Of a stretch of 53,283 bases of DNA, positions 42,491-51,299 are shown in pieces. Position numbers and translations under genes: made by a program. Every line of letters begins with the position of its first letter. Within the stretch, counting starts at the first letter, position 1. The notes beneath the pieces were generated by a model. It searched no databases and was not told the origin of the DNA. It worked only from the letters and a program-made list of their open reading frames with translations. The stretch is from Streptomyces beijiangensis (GTDB taxonomy: Bacteria; Actinomycetota; Actinomycetes; Streptomycetales; Streptomycetaceae): NCBI RefSeq assembly GCF_017315755.1, contig NZ_JAFLRJ010000016.1, positions 1 through 53,283 of the forward strand, written 5' to 3'.

Positions 42491-43902
42491 GCGTCCCGCC
42501 GGGTGAGCCGCCAGTGTGCGGCGCCGAGGGCGGCGGCCGCGTACAGGCACAGGACCGCGAAGCCCGCCCAGGGGCCGATCGAGGTCTCGGTGAGGGTCTT
42601 GGTCTGGGTCAGGGCGCGTCCGGCGATCGGAGTGGCGCGCTCCACCCAGGTGTTGACGGAGACCGAGGTGATCTGGGAGATGATCGGGACGACGATGAGG
42701 AGCGCGAAGATCGTCACGATCGCGGGGACCGTGCGGCGGAACATGGCGCCCACGCCCAGGCAGAACACGGCCAGTACGGCGAGGAAGGCCGCGCCGCCGA
42801 CCACCGCGCGCAGGGTGGTGGGGTCGGTGAGCGATGTGGTGGGGAAGATCGGCGGCTTGTAGCCGTTCTTGGTCATGATCGGCCGTGCGATGAGAAACGC
42901 GGCGATGGTGGTCGGCAGGGCGACCGCGAAGACCGTGGCTCCGAGGATCGCGGCCTTGGCGGCCAGGACGCGGCCGCGCTTGGGGCTGGCGGTGAAGGTG
43001 GTTCGGATGGTGCGCGTTTTGTACTCGGACGTCATGAACAGCACACCGAGCGCGACCACGGTGATCAGGCTGAGCTGGATGGCGGACTGGGTCTCCTTGA
43101 CCTGGTCCGCTTCGTCGAGGTCGTCACCCACACCGCCGATGCCGATGTAGCCGAGGTCGCCGTTGCCGGTGAGGGTGACGGTGGAGGCGGTCTGCTGGAG
43201 GGTGCCTGCGGGCCTCTTCTCGTCGTTGGGGAGCGGGTGCGCGGCGGGGGGCGAGGTGGTGTCGGTGCGGGTCCACGCGGTGGCGGGGGCCGGGGTGGTG
43301 TGGTCGAAGACCGCGCGGCCCGTGGTGAGCTGCAAGTGGGCTGTGACCGAGCCGGGGCTGACCTGTTTGGCGACGCTGATGGCCGGTGAGGTGACGAAGA
43401 GGCCGGCCTCGGTCCGGGCGGGGAGGCCGGGGACGGCGAGCGTGCCGACCTTGTGCCAGCTGAGTCCGTCGGCGGATTCGTAACCGGTGACACTCTGGCC
43501 GGTACGGGTCAGGCGGAGCCAGCGGGGCTGACCCGACGGGGTGTCGGCGGTGAGTTCCGTCTTGGCGTTCACCTGCATGCGGACGCCGTGTCCCGGGGTG
43601 AGCATCAGGGAGGCGGAGGGGGATCCGCCGGTGGTGCCGTCCTTGATCATCAGACCGGCCTTCGCCCAGCCGGACTTGGAGGTGAGCGATGCGACGCGGG
43701 TGGTGAGGGTGGTGTTCCCGGTGACCGGGGTGTGGGCGAAGGTGAACTGGTCGCGGGTCAGCGGGCCGTCGTAGCTGGTGACGGAGCCCTTCGCGGTGAC
43801 GACGGTCAGCAGGAGGGTCACGGCCACCAGGGCGAACAGGGCGAACGCGGTGGAGCGTACCGAGCGGAGCTTGGTCCACTCGGCGCGCAGGGCGCGGATC
43901 AT
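42487..43902 (-). CDS. ABC-2 permease with LamG-like extracellular domain
   Basis: The 471-residue product starts MIRALRAEWTKLRSVRSTAF, then TM1 (about 18-37). Instead of a short loop, residues about 40-240 form a large extracytoplasmic domain with the pattern of LamG/DUF1349-type beta-sandwiches (GWAKAGLMIKDG, LMLTPGHGVRMQ, PRWLRLTRTGQSVTGYES, GLSWHKVGT). The remaining five spans resume with AIQLSLITVVALGVLFMTSE and SEYKTRTIRTTFTASPKRG. Such domains occur in secreted enzymes as carbohydrate-binding modules. ATG 43902 overlaps the ATPase stop. Function inferred: exporter or sensor-exporter with ligand-binding ectodomain. Confidence 0.85.
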   Translation of the reverse strand: MIRALRAEWTKLRSVRSTAFALFALVAVTLLLTVVTAKGSVTSYDGPLTRDQFTFAHTPVTGNTTLTTRVASLTSKSGWAKAGLMIKDGTTGGSPSASLMLTPGHGVRMQVNAKTELTADTPSGQPRWLRLTRTGQSVTGYESADGLSWHKVGTLAVPGLPARTEAGLFVTSPAISVAKQVSPGSVTAHLQLTTGRAVFDHTTPAPATAWTRTDTTSPPAAHPLPNDEKRPAGTLQQTASTVTLTGNGDLGYIGIGGVGDDLDEADQVKETQSAIQLSLITVVALGVLFMTSEYKTRTIRTTFTASPKRGRVLAAKAAILGATVFAVALPTTIAAFLIARPIMTKNGYKPPIFPTTSLTDPTTLRAVVGGAAFLAVLAVFCLGVGAMFRRTVPAIVTIFALLIVVPIISQITSVSVNTWVERATPIAGRALTQTKTLTETSIGPWAGFAVLCLYAAAALGAAHWRLTRRDA

Positions 43903-44837
43903 GACGTCTCCAGAGCTGCTGTGTCGGCGGTGAACTCCGTGGCTCCACGGGTGAGTTCGAGGTAGGCCTCTTCGAGGGACGCGCGGTGCGCGGAGATCTC
44001 GGAGAAGGGGATCCCGGCTTCGGTGAGGAGCGATACGACACGTTCGCCGGGCAGGCCGGCGACGGTGAGGGTGCCGGGGGCGTTCGCGGAGACCGTGGCG
44101 CCCTCGCGCGCCAGTACGGTCATCGCCTCCGGGAGGCGCGCCGTGCGCAGGGTGATGCGGTTGCCGGAGGTCGTCGCGAGGAGTTCGCCGACGTCCGTGT
44201 CGGCGAGGAGGCGGCCGCGGCCGATGACCAGGAGGTGCTCCGCGGTGTCCTGGAGCTCGCCCATCAGGTGGCTGGAGATCAGGACCGTACGGCCTTCCGC
44301 GGCAAGGGACTTGAGGAAGCCGCGTATCCACTGGATGCCCTCGGGGTCGAGCCCGTTGACCGGCTCGTCGAGGATCAGGACCTGCGGGTCGCCGAGGAGT
44401 GCTGCCGCGATGCCGAGCCGCTGGCGCATCCCGAGGGAGAAGCCGCCCGCGCGCTTCTTGGCGACGGAGGTGAGGCCGACCTGTTCGAGGACCTCGGTGA
44501 CGCGGCGGCGCGGGATGCCGTTGTAGTGCGCCATCCACAGGAGGTGGTCGACGGCGCGGCGGCCGGGGTGGACCGCTTCGGCGTCGAGGAGCGCGCCGAC
44601 GACGGTGAGGGGGTCGCGGAGCGTTGCGTACGGGCGGCCGCCGATCAGGGCCTTGCCGCTGTCGGGGGCGTCCAGGCCCAGGATCATGCGCAGCGTGGTG
44701 GACTTGCCGGCTCCGTTGGGGCCGACGAATCCGGTGACCTTGCCGGGGGCGACCGTGAAGGTCAGGCCGTCGACGGCGGTGGTCGGACCGTAGTGCTTGC
44801 GCAGGGCGCTGACTTCGATTGCTGTGTCCGGTGGCAT
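43899..44837 (-). CDS. ABC transporter ATP-binding protein
   Basis: Energises the two downstream permeases. The 312-residue product has the Walker A GPNGAGKST (residues 39-47), signature FSLGMRQRL, Walker B VLILDEPVNGLD and the H-loop SSHLMGEL. A C-terminal domain of about 90 residues after the NBD matches the extension of DrrA/NodI-type exporters for drugs or lantibiotics. The start ATG 44837 has no clear ribosome-binding site and the gene may be leaderless. It is first in a three-gene operon and divergent from the two-component genes. Confidence 0.92.
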   Translation of the reverse strand: MPPDTAIEVSALRKHYGPTTAVDGLTFTVAPGKVTGFVGPNGAGKSTTLRMILGLDAPDSGKALIGGRPYATLRDPLTVVGALLDAEAVHPGRRAVDHLLWMAHYNGIPRRRVTEVLEQVGLTSVAKKRAGGFSLGMRQRLGIAAALLGDPQVLILDEPVNGLDPEGIQWIRGFLKSLAAEGRTVLISSHLMGELQDTAEHLLVIGRGRLLADTDVGELLATTSGNRITLRTARLPEAMTVLAREGATVSANAPGTLTVAGLPGERVVSLLTEAGIPFSEISAHRASLEEAYLELTRGATEFTADTAALETS

Positions 44838-44955
44838 GACAACGAAGGTAGGGAGCGGGCGCGGTGCGGCCATCCCGTCGGGGTGGTGTCTTCGCCGGGG
44901 GAGGCTCCCCCGCGCGGGGGAGGACAGAGCGGGCGTGCCCGCCCACAATGGGCCC

Positions 44956-46101
44956 GTGACCTGGACGAGTGCGGTGTGGAAGAAGGCGGCGGGAGCGCCC
45001 GACCTGCCGCTCGTGGCTGCCGCGGTGCTGAGTTTCTTCGCGGTGATCGAGGCGTCGGCGCCCGCGGGCAGGCTGCCTGCGGATCTGTTCACGGTGCTGG
45101 TGCTCGCCGTCTTCTCGACGGCGCCGCTCGCTCTCGTACGCGGACATCTGCTGGTCTCCGCCGTCGTGATCTGCGCCTCGGTGCTGCTCGCGATGCTCGC
45201 CGTCGGGCACCCGGCCTGGTCGGCGACGGTCGCGATGGTGGTGGTCCTCGCGCTGGTCGGGGTGCGCTGTTCCACGCGTACGGCCGTCGGCTTCGCCGTT
45301 CCTTTTGCCGTGTACGCGCTCTGGGCGGGCGGCCGGGGCCTGCCGCTCGGGCTGCTCTGCGCGGCGGTGGCGGCGCTGGCCGCGGGCAACTGGCGGCGGG
45401 CGGGGCGTGAGGCGCGGCGGCGCACCGCGGCGGACTGGGCGTACGCGGACACCGTCCTGGAGCACGCGGCCCGGGGTGAACGGGCGCGTATCGCACGGGA
45501 GTTGCACGACATCGTGGCCCATCACCTCTCGATGCTGTCGGTGCAGGCCGAGACCGCGCGGCTGACCACGCGCGGGATGCCGCCCGAGGGTGCGGCGCGG
45601 CTGCTCGCCATCGGGGGGACGGCGCGGCTCGCGCTGACCGAGATGCGGCGGCTGCTCGGGGTGCTGCGGGAGGACGTACCGGCGGCCGACACGGTGGTGG
45701 AGCGGGCGCCGCAGCCCGGCCTTCACCAGCTGGTCGAGCTGGTCGACGAGGCGCGGGAGACGGCGGCGGGTGCGGTGCGGCTGACGGTACGGGGGCACGT
45801 GGTGGCGCTCGACCCGGGCGTCGAGCTCACCGCGTACCGGATCGTGCAGGAGGCGCTGACCAATGCGCGGCGGCATGCGCCAGGGGTGGGCGTGGATATC
45901 GAACTGGCCTATGGGGAACGGGAGTTGAGCGTGACGGTACGAGACGGCGGACCCGGCTGCACGGAGGCATCGGGCGGCCACGGGCTGCTCGGGATGCGGG
46001 AGCGGGCGGCGGCGGCCGGGGGCACGCTGCGCACGGGGAGCGGGCCCGCGGGCGGCTTCGTCGTCGAGGCCGTACTGCCGGCGCGGGAGGCCGTCCGGTG
46101 A
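44956..46101 (+). CDS. Sensor histidine kinase (HisKA_3 type)
   Basis: Membrane histidine kinase paired with the next gene. The 381-residue product has about six hydrophobic N-terminal spans with short loops (residues about 15-150), a dimerisation region with the phospho-acceptor His184 in RARIARELHDIVAHHLSML, and an ATPase domain with the N box EALTNARRHA and G box GGHGLLGMRERA. Short loops suggest it senses in or at the membrane, as in NarL/DesK-like systems. The start GTG 44956 lacks a clear site; GTG 44935 preceded by GGAGGA would add 7 residues. GTGA overlap with the regulator gene. Confidence 0.92.
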   Translation: MTWTSAVWKKAAGAPDLPLVAAAVLSFFAVIEASAPAGRLPADLFTVLVLAVFSTAPLALVRGHLLVSAVVICASVLLAMLAVGHPAWSATVAMVVVLALVGVRCSTRTAVGFAVPFAVYALWAGGRGLPLGLLCAAVAALAAGNWRRAGREARRRTAADWAYADTVLEHAARGERARIARELHDIVAHHLSMLSVQAETARLTTRGMPPEGAARLLAIGGTARLALTEMRRLLGVLREDVPAADTVVERAPQPGLHQLVELVDEARETAAGAVRLTVRGHVVALDPGVELTAYRIVQEALTNARRHAPGVGVDIELAYGERELSVTVRDGGPGCTEASGGHGLLGMRERAAAAGGTLRTGSGPAGGFVVEAVLPAREAVR

Positions 46102-46754
46102 CCACCCGCATTGTGGTCGCCGACGACCAGGACGTCGTACGCGCCGGATTCGGCGCCCTCCTCGACACCCAGCCCGACTTCGAGGTCGTCGGCAGCGCCT
46201 CGGACGGCGCGGCCGCGGTGCGTGTCTGCCGCCAGGTGCGGCCCGACATCGTGCTCATGGACGTACGGATGCCGGAGATGGACGGCATCGAGGCGACGCG
46301 GCGGATCGTCGCCGAGCGGGCGGACACCCGGATCGTCATGCTGACGACCTTCGATCTCGATGAGCATGTGTACGACGCGCTGGCCGCGGGGGCCAGCGGG
46401 TTCCTGCTCAAGGACATGGTCGCCGAGCGGCTCTTCGAGGCGGTGCGGGTGGTCGCCGCGGGGGAGGCGCTGCTCGCGCCGACGGTCACCCGGCGGCTCA
46501 TCGGGGAGTTCGTGCGGCTGAGGCCGCGCACGGGCGCCGTACCGCTGGAGGCGCTGACCCCGCGCGAGCGGGAAGTGCTGGTGCTGATCGCCGAGGGGCT
46601 CTCCAACCCGGAGATCGCGGTCCGTCTCGTGGTGAGCGGCGAGACCGTGAAGTCCCATGTGAGCCGCGTCCTGACCAAGCTGGGGGTGCGCGACCGGGCA
46701 CAGGCGGTGGTGGCGGCGTACGAATCGGGTCTGGTCGTCCCGCGCTCCCCGTAA
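46098..46754 (+). CDS. Response regulator, NarL/LuxR type
   Basis: DNA-binding partner of the adjacent kinase. The 218-residue product has a receiver domain with Asp9, Asp10, the phospho-acceptor Asp55 in VLMDVRMPEMDG and the Lys in FLLKDM, and a C-terminal LuxR-type helix-turn-helix beginning LTPREREVLVLIAEGLSNPEI. GTG 46098 overlaps the kinase stop by 4 bases, so the two are coupled. The divergent ABC operon is its likely target; this is inference from position. Confidence 0.94.
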   Translation: MTTRIVVADDQDVVRAGFGALLDTQPDFEVVGSASDGAAAVRVCRQVRPDIVLMDVRMPEMDGIEATRRIVAERADTRIVMLTTFDLDEHVYDALAAGASGFLLKDMVAERLFEAVRVVAAGEALLAPTVTRRLIGEFVRLRPRTGAVPLEALTPREREVLVLIAEGLSNPEIAVRLVVSGETVKSHVSRVLTKLGVRDRAQAVVAAYESGLVVPRSP

Positions 46755-46797
46755 AGCAGTTGTCCCCGGGCGGGCGCCGTGGGCGACAATCCGTTCC

Positions 46798-48417
46798 ATG
46801 GGACATCTTGAGGCGGGACATCTTGAGTACTACTTGCCGGACGGGCGGGTGCTGCTCGGTGACGCCTCGTTCCGGGTGGCCGAGGGGTCTGTCGTCGCCC
46901 TGGTCGGCGCCAATGGCGCGGGCAAGACGACGCTGCTGCGGATCATCTCCGGGGAGCTGAAACCGCACGGCGGAAGCGTGTCGGTGAGCGGCGGGCTCGG
47001 TGTGATGTCGCAGTTCGTGGGCTCGGTGCGCGACGAGCGGACCGTACGTGACCTGCTGGTCTCCGTGGCGCAGCCGCGGATCAAGGAGGCGGCGCAGGCG
47101 GTGGACGCCGCCGAGGAGCTGATCCTCAGCCGGGACGACGAGGCCGCGCAGATGAGTTACGCGCAGGCGCTGAGCGACTGGGCCGAGGTGCGCGGGTACG
47201 AGGCGGAGACGCTCTGGGACATGTGCACCATGGCCGCGCTCGGGGTGCCGTACGAGAAGGCGCAGTGGCGCGAGGTGCGGACCCTCAGCGGCGGTGAGCA
47301 GAAGCGGCTCGTGCTTGAGGCGCTGCTGCGCGGGCCCGACGAGGTGCTGCTGCTCGACGAACCGGACAACTATCTGGACGTCCCCGGCAAGCGCTGGCTG
47401 GAGCAGCAGCTGAAGGAGACCCGTAAGACGGTCCTCTTCGTCTCGCACGACCGCGAGCTGCTCTCCCGGTCCGCCGAGAAGATCGTGAGCGTCGAGGCGG
47501 GGGCCGCCGGGTCCGACGTATGGGTGCACGGGTCAGGTTTCGGTACGTACCACGAGGCCAGGCGGGAGCGCTTCGCCCGCTTCGAGGAGCTCAAGCGGCG
47601 CTGGGACGAGGAGCACGCGCGGCTGAAGGCGCTGGTGCTGCGGCTCCGCAACCAGGCGGCGATCAGCCCGGACATGGCGTCGCGCTACCACGCGATGCAG
47701 ACCCGCTTCAAGAAGTTCGAGGACGCGGGGCCGCCGCCCGAGCCGCCGCGCGAGCAGGACATCAAGATGCGGCTGCGCGGCGGGCGGACCGGGGTGCGGG
47801 CCGTGACGGTCGAGAACCTTGAGCTGACCGGCCTGATGAAGCCCTTCTCCCTGGAGGTCTTCTACGGGGAGCGGGTCGCGGTCCTCGGCTCGAACGGCTC
47901 CGGCAAGTCGCACTTCCTGCGGCTGCTCGCCGGGGAGGACGTGGCGCACACCGGGACGTGGAAGCTGGGCGCGCGGGTGCTGCCCGGGCACTTCGCGCAG
48001 ACGCACGCGCACCCGGAGCTGGCGGGGAAGACGCTGGTGGACATCCTGTGGTCCGCGCACGCGAAGGACCGGGGCGGGGCGATGGGCGTACTGCGGCGGT
48101 ACGAGCTGGAGCGCCAGGGCGACCAGCCCTTCGAGAAGCTCTCGGGCGGCCAGCAGGCGCGCTTCCAGATCCTCCTCCTCGAACTGGAGGGGACGACGGC
48201 GCTGCTGCTCGACGAGCCGACGGACAACCTGGACCTGGAGTCGGCCGAGGCGCTGCAGGAAGGCCTTGAGGCGTACGACGGGACTGTGCTCGCCGTCACG
48301 CACGACCGGTGGTTCGCGAAGACCTTCGACCGCTATCTGGTCTTCGGTTCCGACGGGGTCGTACGGGAGTCGACGGAGCCGGTGTGGGACGAGCGGAGGG
48401 TGGAGCGGGCGCGGTAG
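46798..48417 (+). CDS. ABC-F family ATPase
   Basis: Cytoplasmic protein with two ATP-binding domains and no membrane span; family members act on ribosomes as translation factors or antibiotic-protection proteins. The 539-residue product has Walker A GANGAGKTT (37-45) and GSNGSGKSH (364-372), signatures LSGGEQKR and LSGGQQAR, two LLLDEP Walker B motifs, and a charged coiled-coil linker (RRERFARFEELKRRWDEEH onward, about residues 255-320). It lies 43 bases after the regulator gene on the same strand and could be co-transcribed. Substrate or drug unknown. Confidence 0.9.
   Translation: MGHLEAGHLEYYLPDGRVLLGDASFRVAEGSVVALVGANGAGKTTLLRIISGELKPHGGSVSVSGGLGVMSQFVGSVRDERTVRDLLVSVAQPRIKEAAQAVDAAEELILSRDDEAAQMSYAQALSDWAEVRGYEAETLWDMCTMAALGVPYEKAQWREVRTLSGGEQKRLVLEALLRGPDEVLLLDEPDNYLDVPGKRWLEQQLKETRKTVLFVSHDRELLSRSAEKIVSVEAGAAGSDVWVHGSGFGTYHEARRERFARFEELKRRWDEEHARLKALVLRLRNQAAISPDMASRYHAMQTRFKKFEDAGPPPEPPREQDIKMRLRGGRTGVRAVTVENLELTGLMKPFSLEVFYGERVAVLGSNGSGKSHFLRLLAGEDVAHTGTWKLGARVLPGHFAQTHAHPELAGKTLVDILWSAHAKDRGGAMGVLRRYELERQGDQPFEKLSGGQQARFQILLLELEGTTALLLDEPTDNLDLESAEALQEGLEAYDGTVLAVTHDRWFAKTFDRYLVFGSDGVVRESTEPVWDERRVERAR
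48393..48417. repeat. 25-base direct repeat at the end of the ABC-F gene, copy 1
   Basis: GCGGAGGGTGGAGCGGGCGC followed by GGTAG, including the ABC-F stop codon, is repeated exactly at 48478-48502. Confidence 0.85.
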
Positions 48418-48477
48418 AGGGCCGGACCGGGTTCCGGCGGCCCTCGGCGGACGCCCGTCGCGGCGTTGGGGAGCGGT

Positions 48478-48502
48478 GCGGAGGGTGGAGCGGGCGCGGT
48501 AG
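48478..48502. repeat. 25-base direct repeat, copy 2 (non-coding)
   Basis: Exact copy of 48393-48417, 85 bases downstream, outside any gene. It looks like a local duplication of the last 8 codons of the ABC-F gene. Confidence 0.85.
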
Positions 48503-48557
48503 CGGCTGCGCCGGGCGGAGTCCGGGGGCAGCGCCGGCCCGGTAACGGCAGCGCGTT

Positions 48558-48587
48558 TTGACCCATCCGGGGCGGCGCGGGTAGTCT
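48558..48587 (+). promoter_or_regulatory. Predicted rplM-rpsI promoter
   Basis: TTGACC (48558-48563) and TAGTCT (48582-48587) at 18-base spacing, start near 48594. The -35 hexamer matches that of the str promoter. Confidence 0.7.
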
Positions 48588-48770
48588 CGGGGATTGTTAT
48601 ACGTATCGGCTTCGTCGTTCTCATGCGAAGGGCCCTTGCGTAGGTTCCCTGGAGCAGTTACCAGTGGCTCGCATACGGGCAGCGTCCCGGCACTGTGAGC
48701 CCCAGCTGCATGATCGCTTCAGAGGTGACATGTGTCTGCCCCCATCCACTGAAGAAGCGAAGGCTACGAA

Positions 48771-49214
48771 GTGCGTACGTACAGCCCCAAGCCTGGCGAT
48801 GTCACTCGCCAGTGGCACATCATCGACGCGCAGGACATCGTCCTGGGCCGTCTGGCGACCACGGCAGCGATCCTCCTCCGAGGCAAGCACAAGCCGACCT
48901 ATGCCCCGCACATGGACATGGGTGACTTCGTCATCATCATCAACGCCGAGAAGATCCACCTCTCCGGCAACAAGAAGACCCAGAAGATGGCGTACCGCCA
49001 CTCCGGTTTCCCGGGCGGTCTCCGCTCCATGCGCTACGACGAGCTCATGGCGAAGAGCCCCGAGAAGGCCGTCGAGAAGGCCATCAAGGGCATGATCCCC
49101 AAGAACACCCTCGGCCGTCAGATGATCTCGAAGCTCAAGATCTACGCGGGCGACCAGCACCCCCACGCTGCCCAGCAGCCGGTGCCGTACGAGATCACCC
49201 AGGTCGCGCAGTAG
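48771..49214 (+). CDS. rplM: 50S ribosomal protein L13
   Basis: L13 is an early assembly protein of the large subunit and in several bacteria autoregulates its operon. The 147-residue product has [18 protein letters not shown] and [17 protein letters not shown]. The start is GTG at 48771 after GCGAAGG. rpsI follows 47 bases later. Confidence 0.98.
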   Translation: MRTYSPKPGDVTRQWHIIDAQDIVLGRLATTAAILLRGKHKPTYAPHMDMGDFVIIINAEKIHLSGNKKTQKMAYRHSGFPGGLRSMRYDELMAKSPEKAVEKAIKGMIPKNTLGRQMISKLKIYAGDQHPHAAQQPVPYEITQVAQ

Positions 49215-49261
49215 TTCCGGCCACACCCCCAAAGACGTTTTAGAAAGATCTGAGGAGAATC

Positions 49262-49798
49262 GTGGCCGAGTCCACTGTTGAGACGCCCGTCGAGGGCACC
49301 GAAGGTACCGAGAGCGAAGAGGTTTTCGCCGAGGTCACCACCTTCGAGTCCGAGGTTCCCGTCGACGGCGAGTACACCAGCGAGTCCCTCGCGGGCCGCT
49401 TCGGTGACCCGCAGCCGGCGGCCGGCCTCGGCCGTCGCAAGAACGCCATCGCCCGCGTCCGGATCGTTCCGGGCACCGGCAAGTGGAAGATCAACGGGCG
49501 TACGCTCGAGGACTACTTCCCGAACAAGGTCCACCAGCAGGAAGTCAACGAGCCCTTCAAGGTGCTCGAGCTCGACAACCGCTACGACGTTGTCGCCCGC
49601 ATCTCGGGTGGCGGCGTCTCCGGTCAGGCCGGTGCGCTCCGTCTCGGTGTCGCCCGTTCCCTGAACGAGGCCGACGTGGACAACAACCGCGCCATCCTGA
49701 AGAAGAACGGCTTCCTCAAGCGCGACGACCGTGCGGTCGAGCGCAAGAAGGCCGGTCTCAAGAAGGCCCGTAAGGCCCCGCAGTACAGCAAGCGTTAA
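49262..49798 (+). CDS. rpsI: 30S ribosomal protein S9
   Basis: S9 reaches the P site with its C-terminal tail, here [12 protein letters not shown], whose final Arg contacts the P-site tRNA. The 178-residue product carries an acidic N-terminal extension of about 45 residues ([20 protein letters not shown]) absent from E. coli S9 but usual in actinomycetes. The core starts near [14 protein letters not shown]. The start is GTG at 49262 with GAGGAG upstream. Confidence 0.98.
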   Translation: MAESTVETPVEGTEGTESEEVFAEVTTFESEVPVDGEYTSESLAGRFGDPQPAAGLGRRKNAIARVRIVPGTGKWKINGRTLEDYFPNKVHQQEVNEPFKVLELDNRYDVVARISGGGVSGQAGALRLGVARSLNEADVDNNRAILKKNGFLKRDDRAVERKKAGLKKARKAPQYSKR

Positions 49799-49826
49799 TC
49801 GCTGGCTGCTTGTCTGCTTGTTCGTT

Positions 49827-49859
49827 CGCCCCGGCGGCACTCTTCGTGCCGCCGGGGCG
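49827..49859 (+). terminator. Terminator after rpsI
   Basis: A perfect 14-bp stem (49827-49840 with 49846-49859) with a TCTTC loop, followed by TTCGTTT. Confidence 0.85.
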
Positions 49860-49940
49860 TTCGTTTATCGGTGCCTCCGGCGTATAACGGCAAGAGGCGC
49901 TCAGAACTTTGCTTTTTCGGAGCATTTTCGGAGGACATCA

Positions 49941-51299
49941 GTGGGACGACTCTTCGGCACTGACGGCGTACGCGGTGTCGCCAACGCAGACCTGACGGCC
50001 GAGCTCGCGCTCGGGCTCTCGGTCGCTGCGGCGCATGTACTCGCTGCGGCGGGAACGTTCGAGGGCCACCGGCCCACCGCGGTGGTCGGGCGTGACCCCC
50101 GCGCCTCGGGTGAGTTCCTGGAGGCGGCGGTCGTCGCCGGTCTCGCGAGTGCGGGCGTGGATGTGCTGAAGGTCGGGGTGCTGCCCACCCCCGCGGTGGC
50201 GTACCTCACCGGTGCGCTGGGCGCGGATCTGGGCGTCATGCTCTCCGCGAGCCACAACGCCATGCCGGACAACGGTGTCAAGTTCTTCGCGCGCGGCGGC
50301 CAGAAGCTCGCCGACGAGCTGGAGGACGCCATCGAGCGCGTCTATGAGCAGCACCGCAGCGGTGAGCCGTGGGAGCGGCCGACCGGTTCCGGGGTCGGGC
50401 GCGTGCGCTCGTACGACCAGGGCTTCGACCAGTACGTCGCCCATCTGATCGGCGTGCTGCCGAACCGCCTCGACGGGCTGAAGGTGGTGCTCGACGAGGC
50501 GCACGGCGCCGCCGCCAGGGTCTCGCCCGAGGCCTTCACCAGGGCCGGCGCGGAGATCGTCACCATCGGCGCTTCGCCGGACGGTCTCAACATCAACGAC
50601 GGATGCGGATCCACGCACCTGGGGCTGCTGAAGGCCGCCGTCGTCGAGCACGGTGCCGCCCTCGGCATCGCGCACGACGGGGACGCGGACCGCTGCCTCG
50701 CCGTCGACGCCGCGGGCCAGGAGGTCGACGGGGACCAGATCCTCGCCGTACTGGCGCTCGCCATGCGCGAGGCGGGGACGCTGCGCGGGAACGCCGTGGT
50801 CGGGACCGTGATGTCCAACCTCGGCTTCAAGATCGCCATGGAGCGGGAGGGCATCGAGCTCGTCCAGACCGCGGTCGGCGACCGGTACGTCCTGGAGTCG
50901 ATGAAGCAGCACGGTTACGCGCTCGGCGGCGAGCAGTCCGGGCACGTGATCGTCCTGGACCACGCGACGACCGGCGACGGCACGCTGACCGGGCTGATGC
51001 TGGCCGCGCGTATGGCGGCGACGGGCCGCTCGCTGGCCGACCTCGCCGGGGTCATGGAGCGGCTGCCGCAGGTCCTGGTGAACGTGCCGGACGTGGACAA
51101 GTCGCGCGTCACCACTTCCGCGGAGCTGACGGCCGCCGTGGCCGACGCCGAGCGTGAGCTGGGCACGACCGGGCGCGTACTGCTGCGGTCCTCGGGGACC
51201 GAGCCGCTGGTACGGGTCATGGTCGAGGCGGCCGACATCGAGCACGCCCGGTCGGTGGCCGCGCGGCTGGCCGATGTCGTCAAGTCCGCGCTGGGCTAG
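49941..51299 (+). CDS. glmM: Phosphoglucosamine mutase
   Basis: GlmM converts glucosamine-6-phosphate to glucosamine-1-phosphate for UDP-GlcNAc synthesis, feeding the same peptidoglycan pathway as MurB. The 452-residue product begins [15 protein letters not shown], has the phospho-acceptor Ser104 in [12 protein letters not shown], the metal loop DGDADR (Asp246, Asp248, Asp250) and the C-terminal [12 protein letters not shown] phosphate-binding loop. GTG 49941 follows CGGAGGA. Its last base pairs overlap the stop of the convergent gene in a shared CTAG. Confidence 0.97.
   Translation: MGRLFGTDGVRGVANADLTAELALGLSVAAAHVLAAAGTFEGHRPTAVVGRDPRASGEFLEAAVVAGLASAGVDVLKVGVLPTPAVAYLTGALGADLGVMLSASHNAMPDNGVKFFARGGQKLADELEDAIERVYEQHRSGEPWERPTGSGVGRVRSYDQGFDQYVAHLIGVLPNRLDGLKVVLDEAHGAAARVSPEAFTRAGAEIVTIGASPDGLNINDGCGSTHLGLLKAAVVEHGAALGIAHDGDADRCLAVDAAGQEVDGDQILAVLALAMREAGTLRGNAVVGTVMSNLGFKIAMEREGIELVQTAVGDRYVLESMKQHGYALGGEQSGHVIVLDHATTGDGTLTGLMLAARMAATGRSLADLAGVMERLPQVLVNVPDVDKSRVTTSAELTAAVADAERELGTTGRVLLRSSGTEPLVRVMVEAADIEHARSVAARLADVVKSALG

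Larger units (their letters stand above)
48418..48770. other. ABC-F to rplM intergenic region
   Basis: 353 bases with the second 25-base repeat copy (48478-48502), the rplM promoter (48558-48587) and an rplM leader of about 175 bases. The leader has no obvious terminator and no recognised RNA family. Confidence 0.65.

Noticed and set aside
43903..45981. N-terminal extension of the second permease over the ATPase and kinase genes
   Set aside because: The frame is open by GC bias; the permease start at 43902 is set by the MIRALRAEWTKLRS motif and the ATGA overlap with the ATPase stop.
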